A DNA stretch of 64,000 bases from Acidimicrobiaceae bacterium. Lineage in GTDB: Bacteria > Actinomycetota > Acidimicrobiia > Acidimicrobiales > UBA8592. Both the position numbers and the translations under genes were made by a program. Below, piece after piece: positions 33,885 through 42,871 of the stretch. The first letter of the stretch is position 1. Each line of letters starts with the position of its first letter. A model generated the notes under the pieces. The model was not told the origin of the DNA, did no database searches, and was given only the letters and a program-made list of their open reading frames with translations. The DNA is taken from positions 1-64,000 of the forward strand of contig JAHECR010000120.1 in NCBI GenBank assembly GCA_024641655.1, given 5' to 3'.

Positions 33885-35765
33885 ATGACCGTTGACGAGG
33901 TGATCGCCAAGCTCGAGCAGATCTGCGCCGGGCTGCCCGGCGGCGGCGAGCGACGTGACGGCCAGATCTCGATGGCGGCGGCCGTCACCCAGGTGATCGC
34001 CGACAAGCGCCACCTCATCGCCAGAGCAGGGACCGGCACGGGCAAGTCGCTCGCGTACCTCGTACCGGCGATCATGAGCGGTCGACGAATCGTGGTCGCG
34101 ACCGCGACCAAGGCGCTGCAGGACCAGCTTGCAGACAAGGACCTCCCGCATCTCGCCGAGCACCTCCCGCTGGAATGGGCGGTGCTCAAGGGTCGCAGCA
34201 ACTACGTATGCCGCCAGCGGGTTGCCGAACTCGAGGGAGACCGCCAGATGGCCCTCGCCGGCGTCGCCGGCGACAACCTGGACGGCGAGCTCGATGAGCT
34301 CGTCGAGTGGGCGGCCGGCAGCACTTCGGGCGACCGCGCCGAGCTCGATGTGGAGCCGTCCCACGCGGCGTGGAGCGCGCTCAGCGTGTCCTCCGACGAG
34401 TGCCCAGGTGCCGCCCGGTGCCCATCGGGCGGCACCTGCTTCGCCGACATCGCAAGGCAACGAGCGGCCGAAGCCGACCTCGTGGTCGTCAACACCCACC
34501 TCTACGGGATCCATCTCGCCAGCGGCGGGGTGGTGCTCCCCGATCACGATGTCGTCGTCATCGACGAGGCCCACCAGCTCGAGGACATCATCTCCTCCAC
34601 GGCGGGCGTGGAGCTCAGCGGCCGACGCATCGGCGATCTGGCGCGCCGGGCGCGACGGATCGTCGCCGACGAGGCCCTTGCCGACAAGATCGAGACGGCC
34701 GGGCGACATCTCGACGACGCCATCGACGACATCGGTGGCGGCCGGGTGACCTTGGATCGATCGACCCCCCTGGGCGAGGCCCTCCGTGACGGACGTGACG
34801 CAGCCGACGCCTTGTTGTCGGCTCTGCGCAACATCGGCATGGACCTCGGGGTCGAGTTGGCAGCCCGGAAGGAACGTGCGCAGCAGGGCGCATCCACGCT
34901 GATCGCCGAGATCGACACCGCTTGGGCGATGACCGACGGTGATGTCGCGTTCGTCGCAGGTCCGCCGGGAGGGCTCAGCCTGCGGGTCGCGCCGATCGAC
35001 GTGGGAGCGACCCTGCGTGATTCGCTCTGGGCGATGCCGACGGTCATCCTCACCAGCGCAACGGTGCCCGCCGTGCTGCCGATGCAGCTCGGACTCGCTC
35101 CCGACAGCTTCGAGTTCGTCGATGTCGGCAGCCCCTTCGACTACGAGTCCTCGGCACTGCTGTACTGCGCGCTCGACATGCCCGAACCACGTTCGGAAGC
35201 CTTCGAGGAGGCGACCCACCTCGAGATCGAGCGGCTCATGGTCGCTGCCGGGGGTCGGACGCTGGCGCTCTTCACGAGCTGGAAGGCGATGCGCAACGCT
35301 GTCGAAGCGCTGCGACCGCGGCTCCCCTGGCCGATCCTGGCGCAGGGCGAACGGCCGAAGCCCGCGCTCCTGGAGGCGTTCCGGAACGAGCGGGCTGCAA
35401 GCTTGTTCGCCACGATGAGCTTCTGGCAGGGCGTCGACGTCCGTGGCGAGTCGCTGTCGCTCGTGATCATCGACAAATTACCCTTCCCCCGTCCTGACGA
35501 CCCGTTGCTCGAAGCCCGCCGCGAACGCGCCGGGCGCAACGCGTTCAAGGAGGTGGACCTGCCGAGGGCCGCCACGATGTTGGCGCAGGGCACGGGACGA
35601 CTCATCCGCTCCGCTGAGGACAAGGGCGTCGTGGCCGTGCTCGACCGGCGGCTGGGGACGTCCAAGAACTACCGCTGGGACCTGCTCGCCGCGCTCCCGC
35701 CCTACCGCCGCACCCGTGACCGCGCCGAGGTCGAAGCCTTCCTCCGGCGGCTTCGTGACGCCTGA
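33885..35765 (+). CDS. dinG: DinG/XPD-type ATP-dependent DNA helicase
   Basis: A 626-residue superfamily 2 helicase. Walker A is ARAGTGTGKSLAYLVPA with Lys54, the Walker B DEAH box is VVVIDEAHQLEDI, motif III is VILTSATVPAVLP, and motif VI is AQGTGRLIRSAEDKGVVAVL. Four cysteines (C109 in NYVCRQ, then ECPGAARCPSGGTC) occupy the place of the Fe-S cluster in XPD-like helicases. It should unwind 5'-overhang or structured DNA in repair. The ATG at 33885 was chosen and may be leaderless; a GTG at 33858 is possible. It sits in opposite orientation between uppS-recO and era. Confidence 0.9.
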   Translation: MTVDEVIAKLEQICAGLPGGGERRDGQISMAAAVTQVIADKRHLIARAGTGTGKSLAYLVPAIMSGRRIVVATATKALQDQLADKDLPHLAEHLPLEWAVLKGRSNYVCRQRVAELEGDRQMALAGVAGDNLDGELDELVEWAAGSTSGDRAELDVEPSHAAWSALSVSSDECPGAARCPSGGTCFADIARQRAAEADLVVVNTHLYGIHLASGGVVLPDHDVVVIDEAHQLEDIISSTAGVELSGRRIGDLARRARRIVADEALADKIETAGRHLDDAIDDIGGGRVTLDRSTPLGEALRDGRDAADALLSALRNIGMDLGVELAARKERAQQGASTLIAEIDTAWAMTDGDVAFVAGPPGGLSLRVAPIDVGATLRDSLWAMPTVILTSATVPAVLPMQLGLAPDSFEFVDVGSPFDYESSALLYCALDMPEPRSEAFEEATHLEIERLMVAAGGRTLALFTSWKAMRNAVEALRPRLPWPILAQGERPKPALLEAFRNERAASLFATMSFWQGVDVRGESLSLVIIDKLPFPRPDDPLLEARRERAGRNAFKEVDLPRAATMLAQGTGRLIRSAEDKGVVAVLDRRLGTSKNYRWDLLAALPPYRRTRDRAEVEAFLRRLRDA

Positions 35766-35808
35766 ACGCTCGACACCGGTGCCAACCGCGTAGCGACCAA
35801 CCAGGGAA

Positions 35809-36837
35809 TCAGAGGTCGTCGTCGACGAGACCGAGGAGGCGGTCGACGGCATCGGGGCGGCGCTGCCAGTCCTTGTCCACGTTGACCTGCAGCTCGAGGA
35901 ACACGCCTTCGGGGAGCTGCGCCCGCACCGCCGTGCCGACCGCCTTGAGCACGCTGCCCTTGTGCCCGATCACGATCCCCTTCTGGCTGTCGCGCTCGAC
36001 CAGGATCTCGACCCGCACCCGAGGCCACTCCCACTCGGTGACACGGGTCGCGATGGAATGGGGTAGCTCGTCGCGAGTGATCCGGAGCAACTGCTCACGC
36101 ACCAGCTCGGCCACATACTGCGGCTCGGTCATGTCACGGATCTGCTCGTCGGGGTAGTACTTCGGTCCCGGCGGCATGAGCGCCACGACGTGCTCCACCA
36201 GGGCATCGACTCCCTCGCCGGTCTGCGCTGACACCGGGAAGTACGCCGAGAACTCGAAACCGGACGCTTCGCTCAGCTGGCTGAGGATCTGGTCCTGCTT
36301 CGCCGCGTCGCACTTGTTGACGACGACGATCGCCGAGCGCGGCAGCTTGCCTGCGACGAAGCGGTCGCCGGGGCCGATCGGAGCTGTGGCGTCCACCACC
36401 AGGATCACGGCATCGATGTCGGAGAGACCAGCGGCGGCGGTCGCGTTCAAGCGCTCGCCGAGGGCGGTGCGGGGCTTGTGGATGCCCGGCGTGTCGACGA
36501 ACACAAGCTGCGCGTCGCGACGCGTCAACACCCCGCGGATCTGATGGCGGGTCGTCTGCGGCTTGTCGGAGGTGATCGCAACCTTGGATCCACAGATGGC
36601 GTTCAGCAGTGTGGACTTGCCGACGTTGGGACGCCCCACGATCGTGACGAAGCCGGAACGGTGATCGCCGAAATCCATGTTCGCGAGCGTGACCTCCGGG
36701 ACGCGTACCTGGGCATCGGCCGGGAGGTCGGGCCAGTCGTCATCGAGCAGGTCGTCGTCGAGCTCATCGTGCTCAGGCGAGGTTGCCGCTTGCGGGCCGA
36801 CGCGGTCGCCTTCGGGGCGATCATCGGAAGCGGTCAC
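35809..36837 (-). CDS. era: GTPase Era with acidic N-terminal extension
   Basis: 342 residues from a GTG that overlaps the preceding stop (36834-36837). G1 is GRPNVGKS (68-75), G3 DTPGIH, and G4 NKCD. The KH RNA-binding domain contains QKGIVIGHKGSVLKAVG. Era binds 16S rRNA and 30S precursors in ribosome assembly. The family normally begins about ten residues before G1; here about 60 residues precede it, including an acidic stretch (EHDELDDDLLDDDWPDLPAD). It ends the phoH-ybeY-CNNM-era series. Confidence 0.93.
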   Translation of the reverse strand: MTASDDRPEGDRVGPQAATSPEHDELDDDLLDDDWPDLPADAQVRVPEVTLANMDFGDHRSGFVTIVGRPNVGKSTLLNAICGSKVAITSDKPQTTRHQIRGVLTRRDAQLVFVDTPGIHKPRTALGERLNATAAAGLSDIDAVILVVDATAPIGPGDRFVAGKLPRSAIVVVNKCDAAKQDQILSQLSEASGFEFSAYFPVSAQTGEGVDALVEHVVALMPPGPKYYPDEQIRDMTEPQYVAELVREQLLRITRDELPHSIATRVTEWEWPRVRVEILVERDSQKGIVIGHKGSVLKAVGTAVRAQLPEGVFLELQVNVDKDWQRRPDAVDRLLGLVDDDL

Positions 36838-38123
36838 TGCGGATCCTCGTTCCGGTCCGTCAGGAGAACCGGCGGAGGAGCCGGCACGATCAGCACCCGA
36901 TCGATGCGCCGACCCTGCACCCGCTCGACCACGAAGCGATGCCCGTCGACGGTGACCGACTCGCCGGCAACAGGGACATACCCGAGGGTGTTGAACATCA
37001 GCCCACCCACCGTGCTCCATTCCCCGCTTGGAAGGTCGGCGTCGAGAAGGTCGGCGAGGTCGTACAACATCGCCCGGCCGTTCACGCGGTAGCGACCCTC
37101 ACCGAGGCTCTCGATCAACGGCTGCTCGACGTCGAACTCGTCGGTGATCTCGCCCACCACTTCCTCGAGGAGGTCTTCGAGGGTGACCAGGCCTGCGGTA
37201 CCGCCGTACTCGTCGATCACGATGGCCTGGTGGAAGCGCTGTGCCTGCATCTCACGAAGCAGCTGGGCGATGCGTTTGGACTCGGGAACGAAGACTGGCG
37301 CCCGCATCACCTCGCGTACCGGGGTGTCCGCGCGGCCGTCTCGATGGGACCGCATCAAGTCCTTGGCGTGAACGATGCCGACGATGTCGTCGATTCCCTC
37401 GTCGTAGGCCGGAACCCGGCTGAGACCCCTGCCGATGACGAGCTCGAAGGCCTCGGCAACCGTGGCGTCGAGCGGCAACGCGACGATGTCGGGGCGAGGA
37501 ACCATGATCTCGTCGACCACGGTGTCGCCGAACTCGATGATGTGCTCGATCAGCACCCGCTCGTCCTCGTCGATGACGTCGCTCGCTGCGGCCTCCTCTG
37601 CGAGCGCGAGCAGCTCCTCTTCCGAGACCTCACCATCGGCATGGGAGTCCGCCGAGGTGGCATCGGCCCCGAACACGCTCACGATCCCGTTGGCGATCCA
37701 GCGCAGTGGCGGGAACGACGAGAGGAGGCGCACGATCGGCGAGACCGCCAACGCGCTCCGGTCGGGGTTCTTGAGCGCCCAGCTCTTGGGGAGCGCCTCC
37801 GCGAACGCGTAGACGAACAGGAGCTCGACGGCGAACACGACGAGGAACATCCCGGTTCCCCATCGCCGGTCGCCGATCACCGCCACGATGGTCGCGGCCC
37901 CGAGCTGGCAACCCAGCACGACGAAGAGAATCGGGTTGAGGACGCGTTCGCGTTGATCGATCAGACCCCGCAGCACACCAGCGCCGCGTCTGCCCTCCTC
38001 GACCAGCGCCTCGGCGCGGGCGCTGCTCACCCGGGTGATGGCAGTCTCCGCTGCAGCCAGAAGGGCTGCGAGCGCGATCATGACGACCACGCCGATGAGG
38101 CCGAGGACGGTGTGATCGCTCAT
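36834..38123 (-). CDS. CNNM/CorC-type transporter with CBS pair (hemolysin C family)
   Basis: A 429-residue protein. The DUF21/CNNM membrane domain (1-190, three or four TMs) opens VLGLIGVVVMIALAALLAAA and contains the ETAITRVS motif. Two CBS domains follow (about 205-335: VPRPDIVALPLDATVAEAFE, then VLIDEYGGTAGLVTLED-like signature EYGGTAGLVTLEDLLEE). The C-terminal transporter-associated domain includes EWSTVGGLMFNTLGYVP. Family members export Mg2+ or Co2+. It overlaps ybeY by four bases upstream and era by four downstream, giving tight coupling. Confidence 0.9.
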   Translation of the reverse strand: MSDHTVLGLIGVVVMIALAALLAAAETAITRVSSARAEALVEEGRRGAGVLRGLIDQRERVLNPILFVVLGCQLGAATIVAVIGDRRWGTGMFLVVFAVELLFVYAFAEALPKSWALKNPDRSALAVSPIVRLLSSFPPLRWIANGIVSVFGADATSADSHADGEVSEEELLALAEEAAASDVIDEDERVLIEHIIEFGDTVVDEIMVPRPDIVALPLDATVAEAFELVIGRGLSRVPAYDEGIDDIVGIVHAKDLMRSHRDGRADTPVREVMRAPVFVPESKRIAQLLREMQAQRFHQAIVIDEYGGTAGLVTLEDLLEEVVGEITDEFDVEQPLIESLGEGRYRVNGRAMLYDLADLLDADLPSGEWSTVGGLMFNTLGYVPVAGESVTVDGHRFVVERVQGRRIDRVLIVPAPPPVLLTDRNEDPQ

Positions 38124-38587
38124 GAGTGGTGATGTGCTGCGAGCAATGCCTGCTCGCGCTCCTTCATGAAGGCCGTCTCCTCGGGCTCGGCGTGATCGTG
38201 ACCGAGAACATGCAGCACGCCGTGCACCACCAGGAGCGCAAGCTCGTCGACGAGGGAAACCCCGTGCTCGGCGGCGTATCGACGCGCGACGGCTGGGCAG
38301 ATGACGAGGTCGCCCAACAGCACCGGAAGCCCACCCTCGAGCGCGTCCTCCGCGTCGATGGGGAACGCGAGGACATCGGTGGGACCTTCGCCGTCCATGT
38401 GCTCGACGTTGAGCTCGGTCATGACCGCCTCGTCCACGAAAAGCAGGTTCAGCTCACCGGTCGGTGCCCGTTCGGTATCGAGCGCCGCCGCCGCCAGGCG
38501 CTCCCACCGACGAACGTCGACGCCGGCCTCTGGATCGTCGTCGTCGAGCTCGCTGATCGCAACGACGCTATGGCCCGAACCGCTCAT
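38120..38587 (-). CDS. ybeY: endoribonuclease YbeY
   Basis: A 155-residue single-domain metalloprotein with the HGVLHVLGHDH signature, H122-x3-H126-x5-H132, which binds zinc. The preceding DVLAFPID strand and LGDLVICPAVARRYA are also family features. YbeY matures 16S rRNA 3' ends and takes part in ribosome quality control. It lies 21 bp after phoH and overlaps the CNNM gene by four bases. Confidence 0.95.
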   Translation of the reverse strand: MSGSGHSVVAISELDDDDPEAGVDVRRWERLAAAALDTERAPTGELNLLFVDEAVMTELNVEHMDGEGPTDVLAFPIDAEDALEGGLPVLLGDLVICPAVARRYAAEHGVSLVDELALLVVHGVLHVLGHDHAEPEETAFMKEREQALLAAHHHS

Positions 38588-38608
38588 CGGTCGTCCCTCG
38601 ACACGCCG

Positions 38609-39562
38609 TCAGTGTCCCCGGTTGGCATCGTCGCGCTCGTAGGCGTCGACGATGTCCTGCACGATCTTGTGGCGCACGACGTCGCGGCTACCGAAGTGGA
38701 TGAACTCTATGCCCTCGATGTCGCCCAGGATCTTCTCGAGCTTGAGCAGACCGCTGCGGCCCCCCTGAACATCGATCTGGGTGAGGTCACCGGTCACCAC
38801 GACTCGGGACCCGAACCCGATGCGGGTGAGGAACATCTTCATCTGCTCGGGCGTCGTGTTCTGCGCCTCGTCGAGGATGATGAACGCGTTGTTGAGAGTC
38901 CGGCCGCGCATGAATGCGAGCGGGGCGACCTCGACGGTGCCCCGTTCGAGGAGTCGCTCGACACCGTCGACCTCGACCATGTCGTGCAACGCGTCGTAGA
39001 GCGGCCGCAGGTACGGATCGACCTTTGCCATGAGATCGCCGGGCAGGAAGCCGAGGCGCTCCCCGGCCTCGACCGCCGGACGCGTGAGGATGATCCGGCT
39101 CACCTCTTTGGCATGCAGCGCCTTGACCGCCATGGCCACTGCCAACCAGCTCTTCCCGGTACCGGCGGGACCGACGCCGAAGGTGATGACGTTCTTGGCG
39201 ATGGCGTCGATGTATCGCTTCTGTCCCGCGGACTTCGGGCGGATGCTTCGCCCCTTCGAGCGCAGCACCTCCGAGCTCAGGACCTCGCTCGGGCGCTCGT
39301 CGGCGCGAATCATGTCGATGGAGCGCCCCAGGCTCGCACCGTCGATGAGATGGCCGCGCTCGAGCAGCACGACCATCTCCTCGATGAGGGCGGCGACCTG
39401 TCCGGTCGACTCCCCCTTGATGGAGATCTCGTTGCCGCGTGCATGGATCGACACGCCCGGGAAGGCAGCCTCGATGGCACGGAGGTGCGCGTCTCGTTCG
39501 CCGAGGAGTCCCGGCATCAGATGATTTCCCGGGACGCTGATCTTCACGGTGATGTCCTGCAT
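38609..39562 (-). CDS. phoH: PhoH-family ATPase
   Basis: A 317-residue protein. The N-terminal KH-like region (about 1-90) is followed by the PhoH ATPase core with Walker A GPAGTGKS (131-138), ILTRPAVEAGERLGFLPGDL, Walker B NNAFIILDEAQNTTPEQMKM, and VVVTGDLTQIDVQGG. PhoH proteins are RNA/DNA-linked ATPases; pairing with YbeY suggests RNA metabolism. The ATG at 39562 (MQDITVKIS) is preferred over 39601, which would add a leader overlapping the divergent gene's region. Confidence 0.93.
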   Translation of the reverse strand: MQDITVKISVPGNHLMPGLLGERDAHLRAIEAAFPGVSIHARGNEISIKGESTGQVAALIEEMVVLLERGHLIDGASLGRSIDMIRADERPSEVLSSEVLRSKGRSIRPKSAGQKRYIDAIAKNVITFGVGPAGTGKSWLAVAMAVKALHAKEVSRIILTRPAVEAGERLGFLPGDLMAKVDPYLRPLYDALHDMVEVDGVERLLERGTVEVAPLAFMRGRTLNNAFIILDEAQNTTPEQMKMFLTRIGFGSRVVVTGDLTQIDVQGGRSGLLKLEKILGDIEGIEFIHFGSRDVVRHKIVQDIVDAYERDDANRGH

Positions 39563-39650
39563 TTGTGCGATCAGCGTATGCCCCCGGCGCGTCAAGGCCA
39601 AGGTGGTTCACCACTTCTCGCCGCTGCGGCCCTGGCTACGATCGGTCTCC

Positions 39651-40310
39651 ATGGGTGACGACGGCGCCACGCCGGTGACGCACAACGGTGGGAACGGTGG
39701 AGAGGACCCGCCGGGCAACGCGGCACCGCGTGACGCGCCACCGCGTGACGCGATGAGAACCGTCGACCTGGGCGGACCCGACGTGCTCGCCACGCTCGCC
39801 CGCTGGAGCGCCGAGGCCCGTGTCGACCACGCTGCTCGCGCTCGCGCCCGCGAGTCGTGGATGCGGCGACAGCAGATCGAGGAGACCACCTTCGCCGGCG
39901 TGCTCGCCGACCTCGCCGAGCGAGACCGTCCGGTGCTGCTGCACACCGCATCAGGGAGACGGGTGCGCGGCGTCGTGCGGGCCCACGGCGCCGACTTCGT
40001 GGCGCTGCGTACCGACAGCGGACAGGCGGTGCTCGTGCGCCATCACGCCATCGTCGCCGTGCGCACGCAGCCACACGAGCCGGCCGCACTGTCGGGTCGC
40101 ACCGTCTCGGTCGCACTGACGTTCTTCGAATCGCTCGTGGCACTGGCCGAAGACCGACCACGCGTGCTCATCGTCACCACGGGCAACGAAACCTTCGCTG
40201 GAGAACTCCACAGCGTGGGCGCTGACGTCGTGACCGTACGCAACGATGGTCGGCCTCCGACCACCTTCTACGTGCCCCTCGACGCCGTCCTCGAGGTCAG
40301 CTTCGTCTGA
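39651..40310 (+). CDS. conserved hypothetical with two tandem Sm-like beta folds
   Basis: A 219-residue protein. After a disordered Gly/Pro/Asp-rich start and a helical segment (ARARARESWMRRQQIEETTF), two similar beta units occur. The first is VLLHTASGRRVRGVVRAHGA, then FVALRTDSGQAVLVRHHAIV. The second is VLIVTTGNETFAGELHSVGA, then VVTVRNDGRPPTTFYVPLDA. The pattern resembles an LSm/SH3-like small barrel in duplicate. There are no catalytic residues. It is divergent from phoH. RNA or protein binding is a guess from the fold-like pattern only. Confidence 0.6.
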   Translation: MGDDGATPVTHNGGNGGEDPPGNAAPRDAPPRDAMRTVDLGGPDVLATLARWSAEARVDHAARARARESWMRRQQIEETTFAGVLADLAERDRPVLLHTASGRRVRGVVRAHGADFVALRTDSGQAVLVRHHAIVAVRTQPHEPAALSGRTVSVALTFFESLVALAEDRPRVLIVTTGNETFAGELHSVGADVVTVRNDGRPPTTFYVPLDAVLEVSFV

Positions 40311-40349
40311 GGTATGCCGGCCGGCGTCGGTTCCGCGGCGGCCCGAGGA

Positions 40350-40592
40350 TCAGTCCGAGGTGGACGCCGTCTCGGGGTAGAGGTGCTCGAGTGTGCCCGG
40401 CTCGATGCGGCACGACTCGATGAAGTCGTCGACCTCGTGGGCCTTGAGTCGAATGACGCGGCCGAAGCGATAGGCCGGGAGCTGTCCCTCGTCGATGAAG
40501 CGATAGAGGGTTCGGGGGGTAACGCCGAGACGCTTGGCGGTTTCGGCGGTGCTGAGCCAGGTGATATCGGTTGCACTCACGCCGTCGATCAT
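40350..40592 (-). CDS. BldC-like excisionase-family HTH protein
   Basis: An 80-residue MerR-type winged HTH: WLSTAETAKRLGVTPRTLYR, FIDEGQLPAYRFGRVIRLKA, then EVDDFIES. The size and the single DNA-binding domain without effector domain match BldC, a developmental regulator that binds direct repeats cooperatively. It is divergent from the Tad pilus operon across 182 bp that include the direct repeat at 40612-40626. Confidence 0.8.
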   Translation of the reverse strand: MIDGVSATDITWLSTAETAKRLGVTPRTLYRFIDEGQLPAYRFGRVIRLKAHEVDDFIESCRIEPGTLEHLYPETASTSD

Positions 40593-40611
40593 AGAACATC
40601 TTTGAGGTCAT

Positions 40612-40626
40612 TTCGATATCTTCGAT
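40612..40626. promoter_or_regulatory. candidate direct-repeat operator (TTCGAT-N3-TTCGAT)
   Basis: Two identical TTCGAT units spaced nine bases start to start, in the gap between the BldC-like gene and the Tad operon. BldC-type proteins bind head-to-tail on direct repeats, so this is a plausible site for the neighbouring gene's product. The match is short. Confidence 0.35.
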
Positions 40627-40774
40627 GACACGCACTGCCGTTTGGCGGCTCCGCTCGCCGACACCTTCGCCGGGTCCGCAGGTGCATCGGCTCACCCAAG
40701 GTGGGTCGAGCGACCCTGGCCTCTGCGAGAACCACCCCGTGAACTGGCAATGGGACGGCGAAAGGGGAGTGCAG

Positions 40775-41548
40775 TTGATCAACCAACGACGCCCGGTCGA
40801 CCAGGCCGAGCCGTCCACCGCAGTGGGGCGCACCATCGCCCGCCTACCGGGTCTCCCCACGAGCCGGGCCGTCACCGGCGCGCTGCTCGTGACGCTGGCC
40901 GTGACCGGACTTTTCGTCGCATCCCGGCGAGCCCACGAGGCGCCGGGAACCAGTTACGTCGTCCTCACCTCCCGGGTCGCTGCCGGCACGCGCCTCGACG
41001 CGTCGGATCTCACGACCCGCCGGCTCGATCTTGCAGCAGACGTCGCAGCACTCGTCACCACCGACGTCGAAGGGGCGCTCGGGGCCGTTGCACTCGAAAC
41101 GCTGCTGCCCGGTCAACTCCTCCAGACCCAAGCCATCCTCCCCGCCGGCTCGCCGGAAGCCGACGTCGGCGTCGGCGTCGAGCCCGAGGAGTTCGAGGTC
41201 TCCTTCGCACTCGACCGAGCACGAGCCCTCGGCGGTGCGATCAAGCCCGGCGAACGCGTCGACGTGGTCGCCACCATCACCGATGGGGGCGATGCCTGCA
41301 CCAGTGCGGTCGTACGCTCCGCTCGGGTCGTACGCGTCGGCAGCGACGAGGGCAACGGGTTCAGCGCCGGCAGCGGGCGGATCACCGTCACCCTCGCGAT
41401 CGTCGACAGCCGCGAGGTGCTGGGCGCCGTCTTCGCCGCCGATCGTGCCGATGCCACCATCGTCCGCAGCACCCGCGCAGGCGATGCGATCCTTTCGGGC
41501 ACCTTCTGCGGCATCGGAGCCGAGCTGCCCCCCGCTGCGGAGGGGTAG
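40775..41548 (+). CDS. cpaB: CpaB/RcpC-like Tad pilus assembly protein
   Basis: 257 residues from a TTG with AAGGGGAG five bases upstream. One N-terminal TM (AVTGALLVTLAVTGLFVAS) is followed by an SAF domain (YVVLTSRVAAGTRLDASDLT) and the CpaB/RcpC extension (EVSFALDRARALGGAIKPGE with RVDVVATI). In Tad systems CpaB is a periplasmic or wall-facing pilus assembly factor. It is the first gene of the cluster. GTG 40769 is an alternative start. Confidence 0.8.
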   Translation: MINQRRPVDQAEPSTAVGRTIARLPGLPTSRAVTGALLVTLAVTGLFVASRRAHEAPGTSYVVLTSRVAAGTRLDASDLTTRRLDLAADVAALVTTDVEGALGAVALETLLPGQLLQTQAILPAGSPEADVGVGVEPEEFEVSFALDRARALGGAIKPGERVDVVATITDGGDACTSAVVRSARVVRVGSDEGNGFSAGSGRITVTLAIVDSREVLGAVFAADRADATIVRSTRAGDAILSGTFCGIGAELPPAAEG

Positions 41549-41551
41549 CCG

Positions 41552-42871
41552 ATGACGGGTGAGCGATTCGTCGTGCTGGGCCTCGCGCAGGTCCGCGCAC
41601 CCTGGTTCGGAGAAGTGGGACGCTGGGCCACCGCTGCATCGGTCCCGGTCGACTTCATCCGCTGCGTGTCAGCAGAGGAGCTTCGTGCCCGCCTGGCCGG
41701 AGGACGGCAGTTCTCGGCCGTGCTGATCGACAGTGCGATCCCCGACCTCGACCGCGACCTCATCGACACTGCCACCGCCGCCGGAGCCGCGACCATCATC
41801 GTCGACGACGGGCTGCGCAGCCGCGCGTGGCCCTCCCTCGGTGCCACGGCGATGCTGCCGTCTGCCTTCGACCGCGACGACCTCATGGAGATCCTCGCCC
41901 AGCACGGAAAGGCGATCGAACGCCGTGAGTCGATCCGATCGTCGCATCCTCCGGAGCCTGCACCCGGCTGGACAGGTCGCCTCGTGGCCGTCACCGGAGC
42001 GAGCGGCATGGGCACATCGGTGGCCGCCATGGCATTGGCACAGGGCATCGGCGCCGACTCGCGGTACCGAGACCTGACGTTGTTGGCCGACTTCGCTCTC
42101 GATGCCGACCAGGCGATGCTCCACGATGCGCGCGACATCATGCCGGGGTTGCAGGAGCTCGTGGAGGCCCACCGCTCGGGTGCCCCCGACGTTCCCCAGG
42201 TGCGGTCCCTGGTGTTCGACGTCGACGGCCGCGGACATCATCTCCTGCTGGGGCTGCGTCGCCACCGCGACTGGTCGGTCTTGCGGCCACGTGCCATGGC
42301 GAGCGCACTGGACACGTTGCTCCGGTCGTACCGGGTCGTGGTAGCCGACCTCGAGGCCGACCTCGAGGGCGAGGACGAGGTCGGGTCCATCGACGTGGAG
42401 GAGCGCAACATGCTGTCGCGGACCACGGTTGGCCGGGCCGATCTCGTGGTCGCCGTCGGCGCCGGCTCCCTCAAGGGTCTCCATGCACTGACGCGCGTCG
42501 TCGGTGACCTGCTGGCCTTCGGCGTCCCTCCCGAGCGGATCGTGCCGGTGCTGAATCGGTCGGCCCGATCGGTGCGCCAACGAGCGGAGGCCACACGCGC
42601 CTTCGGCGAGTTGGTTGCTCCCCTGTCGCGATCGCTCCCCACCCCCATCCATGTGCCTGACCGACGCCAGGTCGACGACCTCTTGCGCGACGGAGCCCCG
42701 CTCCCCACCCAGATCACCAAACCCCTCGCCGCGGCGGTGCTCGCATTGCTGGAGCGAGCGCAGCCCGTCGGCGCAGCCGTGGGGATCGACCCGGTGCCGC
42801 TAGCGCTGGGCTCGCTGGGACACTTCGCCGACGCCGGACTTCACGCCGACCTCGACGAGGAGGCGTCGTGA
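41552..42871 (+). CDS. cpaE: CpaE/TadZ-like MinD-family protein with degenerate P-loop
   Basis: 439 residues. The N-terminal receiver-like domain (1-130) is followed by a MinD/ParA-like fold. The expected deviant Walker A (K-G-G-x-G-K-T/S) reads G149-A-S-G-M-G-T-S: the catalytic Lys is replaced by Thr and the signature Lys is absent. Other elements remain (LLADFALDADQAMLHDA, VVVADLEADLEGEDEV). In Tad systems this protein places the pilus machine at the cell pole. Here ATP hydrolysis is doubtful, so it may act as a fixed localiser. It overlaps cpaF by four bases. Confidence 0.8.
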   Translation: MTGERFVVLGLAQVRAPWFGEVGRWATAASVPVDFIRCVSAEELRARLAGGRQFSAVLIDSAIPDLDRDLIDTATAAGAATIIVDDGLRSRAWPSLGATAMLPSAFDRDDLMEILAQHGKAIERRESIRSSHPPEPAPGWTGRLVAVTGASGMGTSVAAMALAQGIGADSRYRDLTLLADFALDADQAMLHDARDIMPGLQELVEAHRSGAPDVPQVRSLVFDVDGRGHHLLLGLRRHRDWSVLRPRAMASALDTLLRSYRVVVADLEADLEGEDEVGSIDVEERNMLSRTTVGRADLVVAVGAGSLKGLHALTRVVGDLLAFGVPPERIVPVLNRSARSVRQRAEATRAFGELVAPLSRSLPTPIHVPDRRQVDDLLRDGAPLPTQITKPLAAAVLALLERAQPVGAAVGIDPVPLALGSLGHFADAGLHADLDEEAS

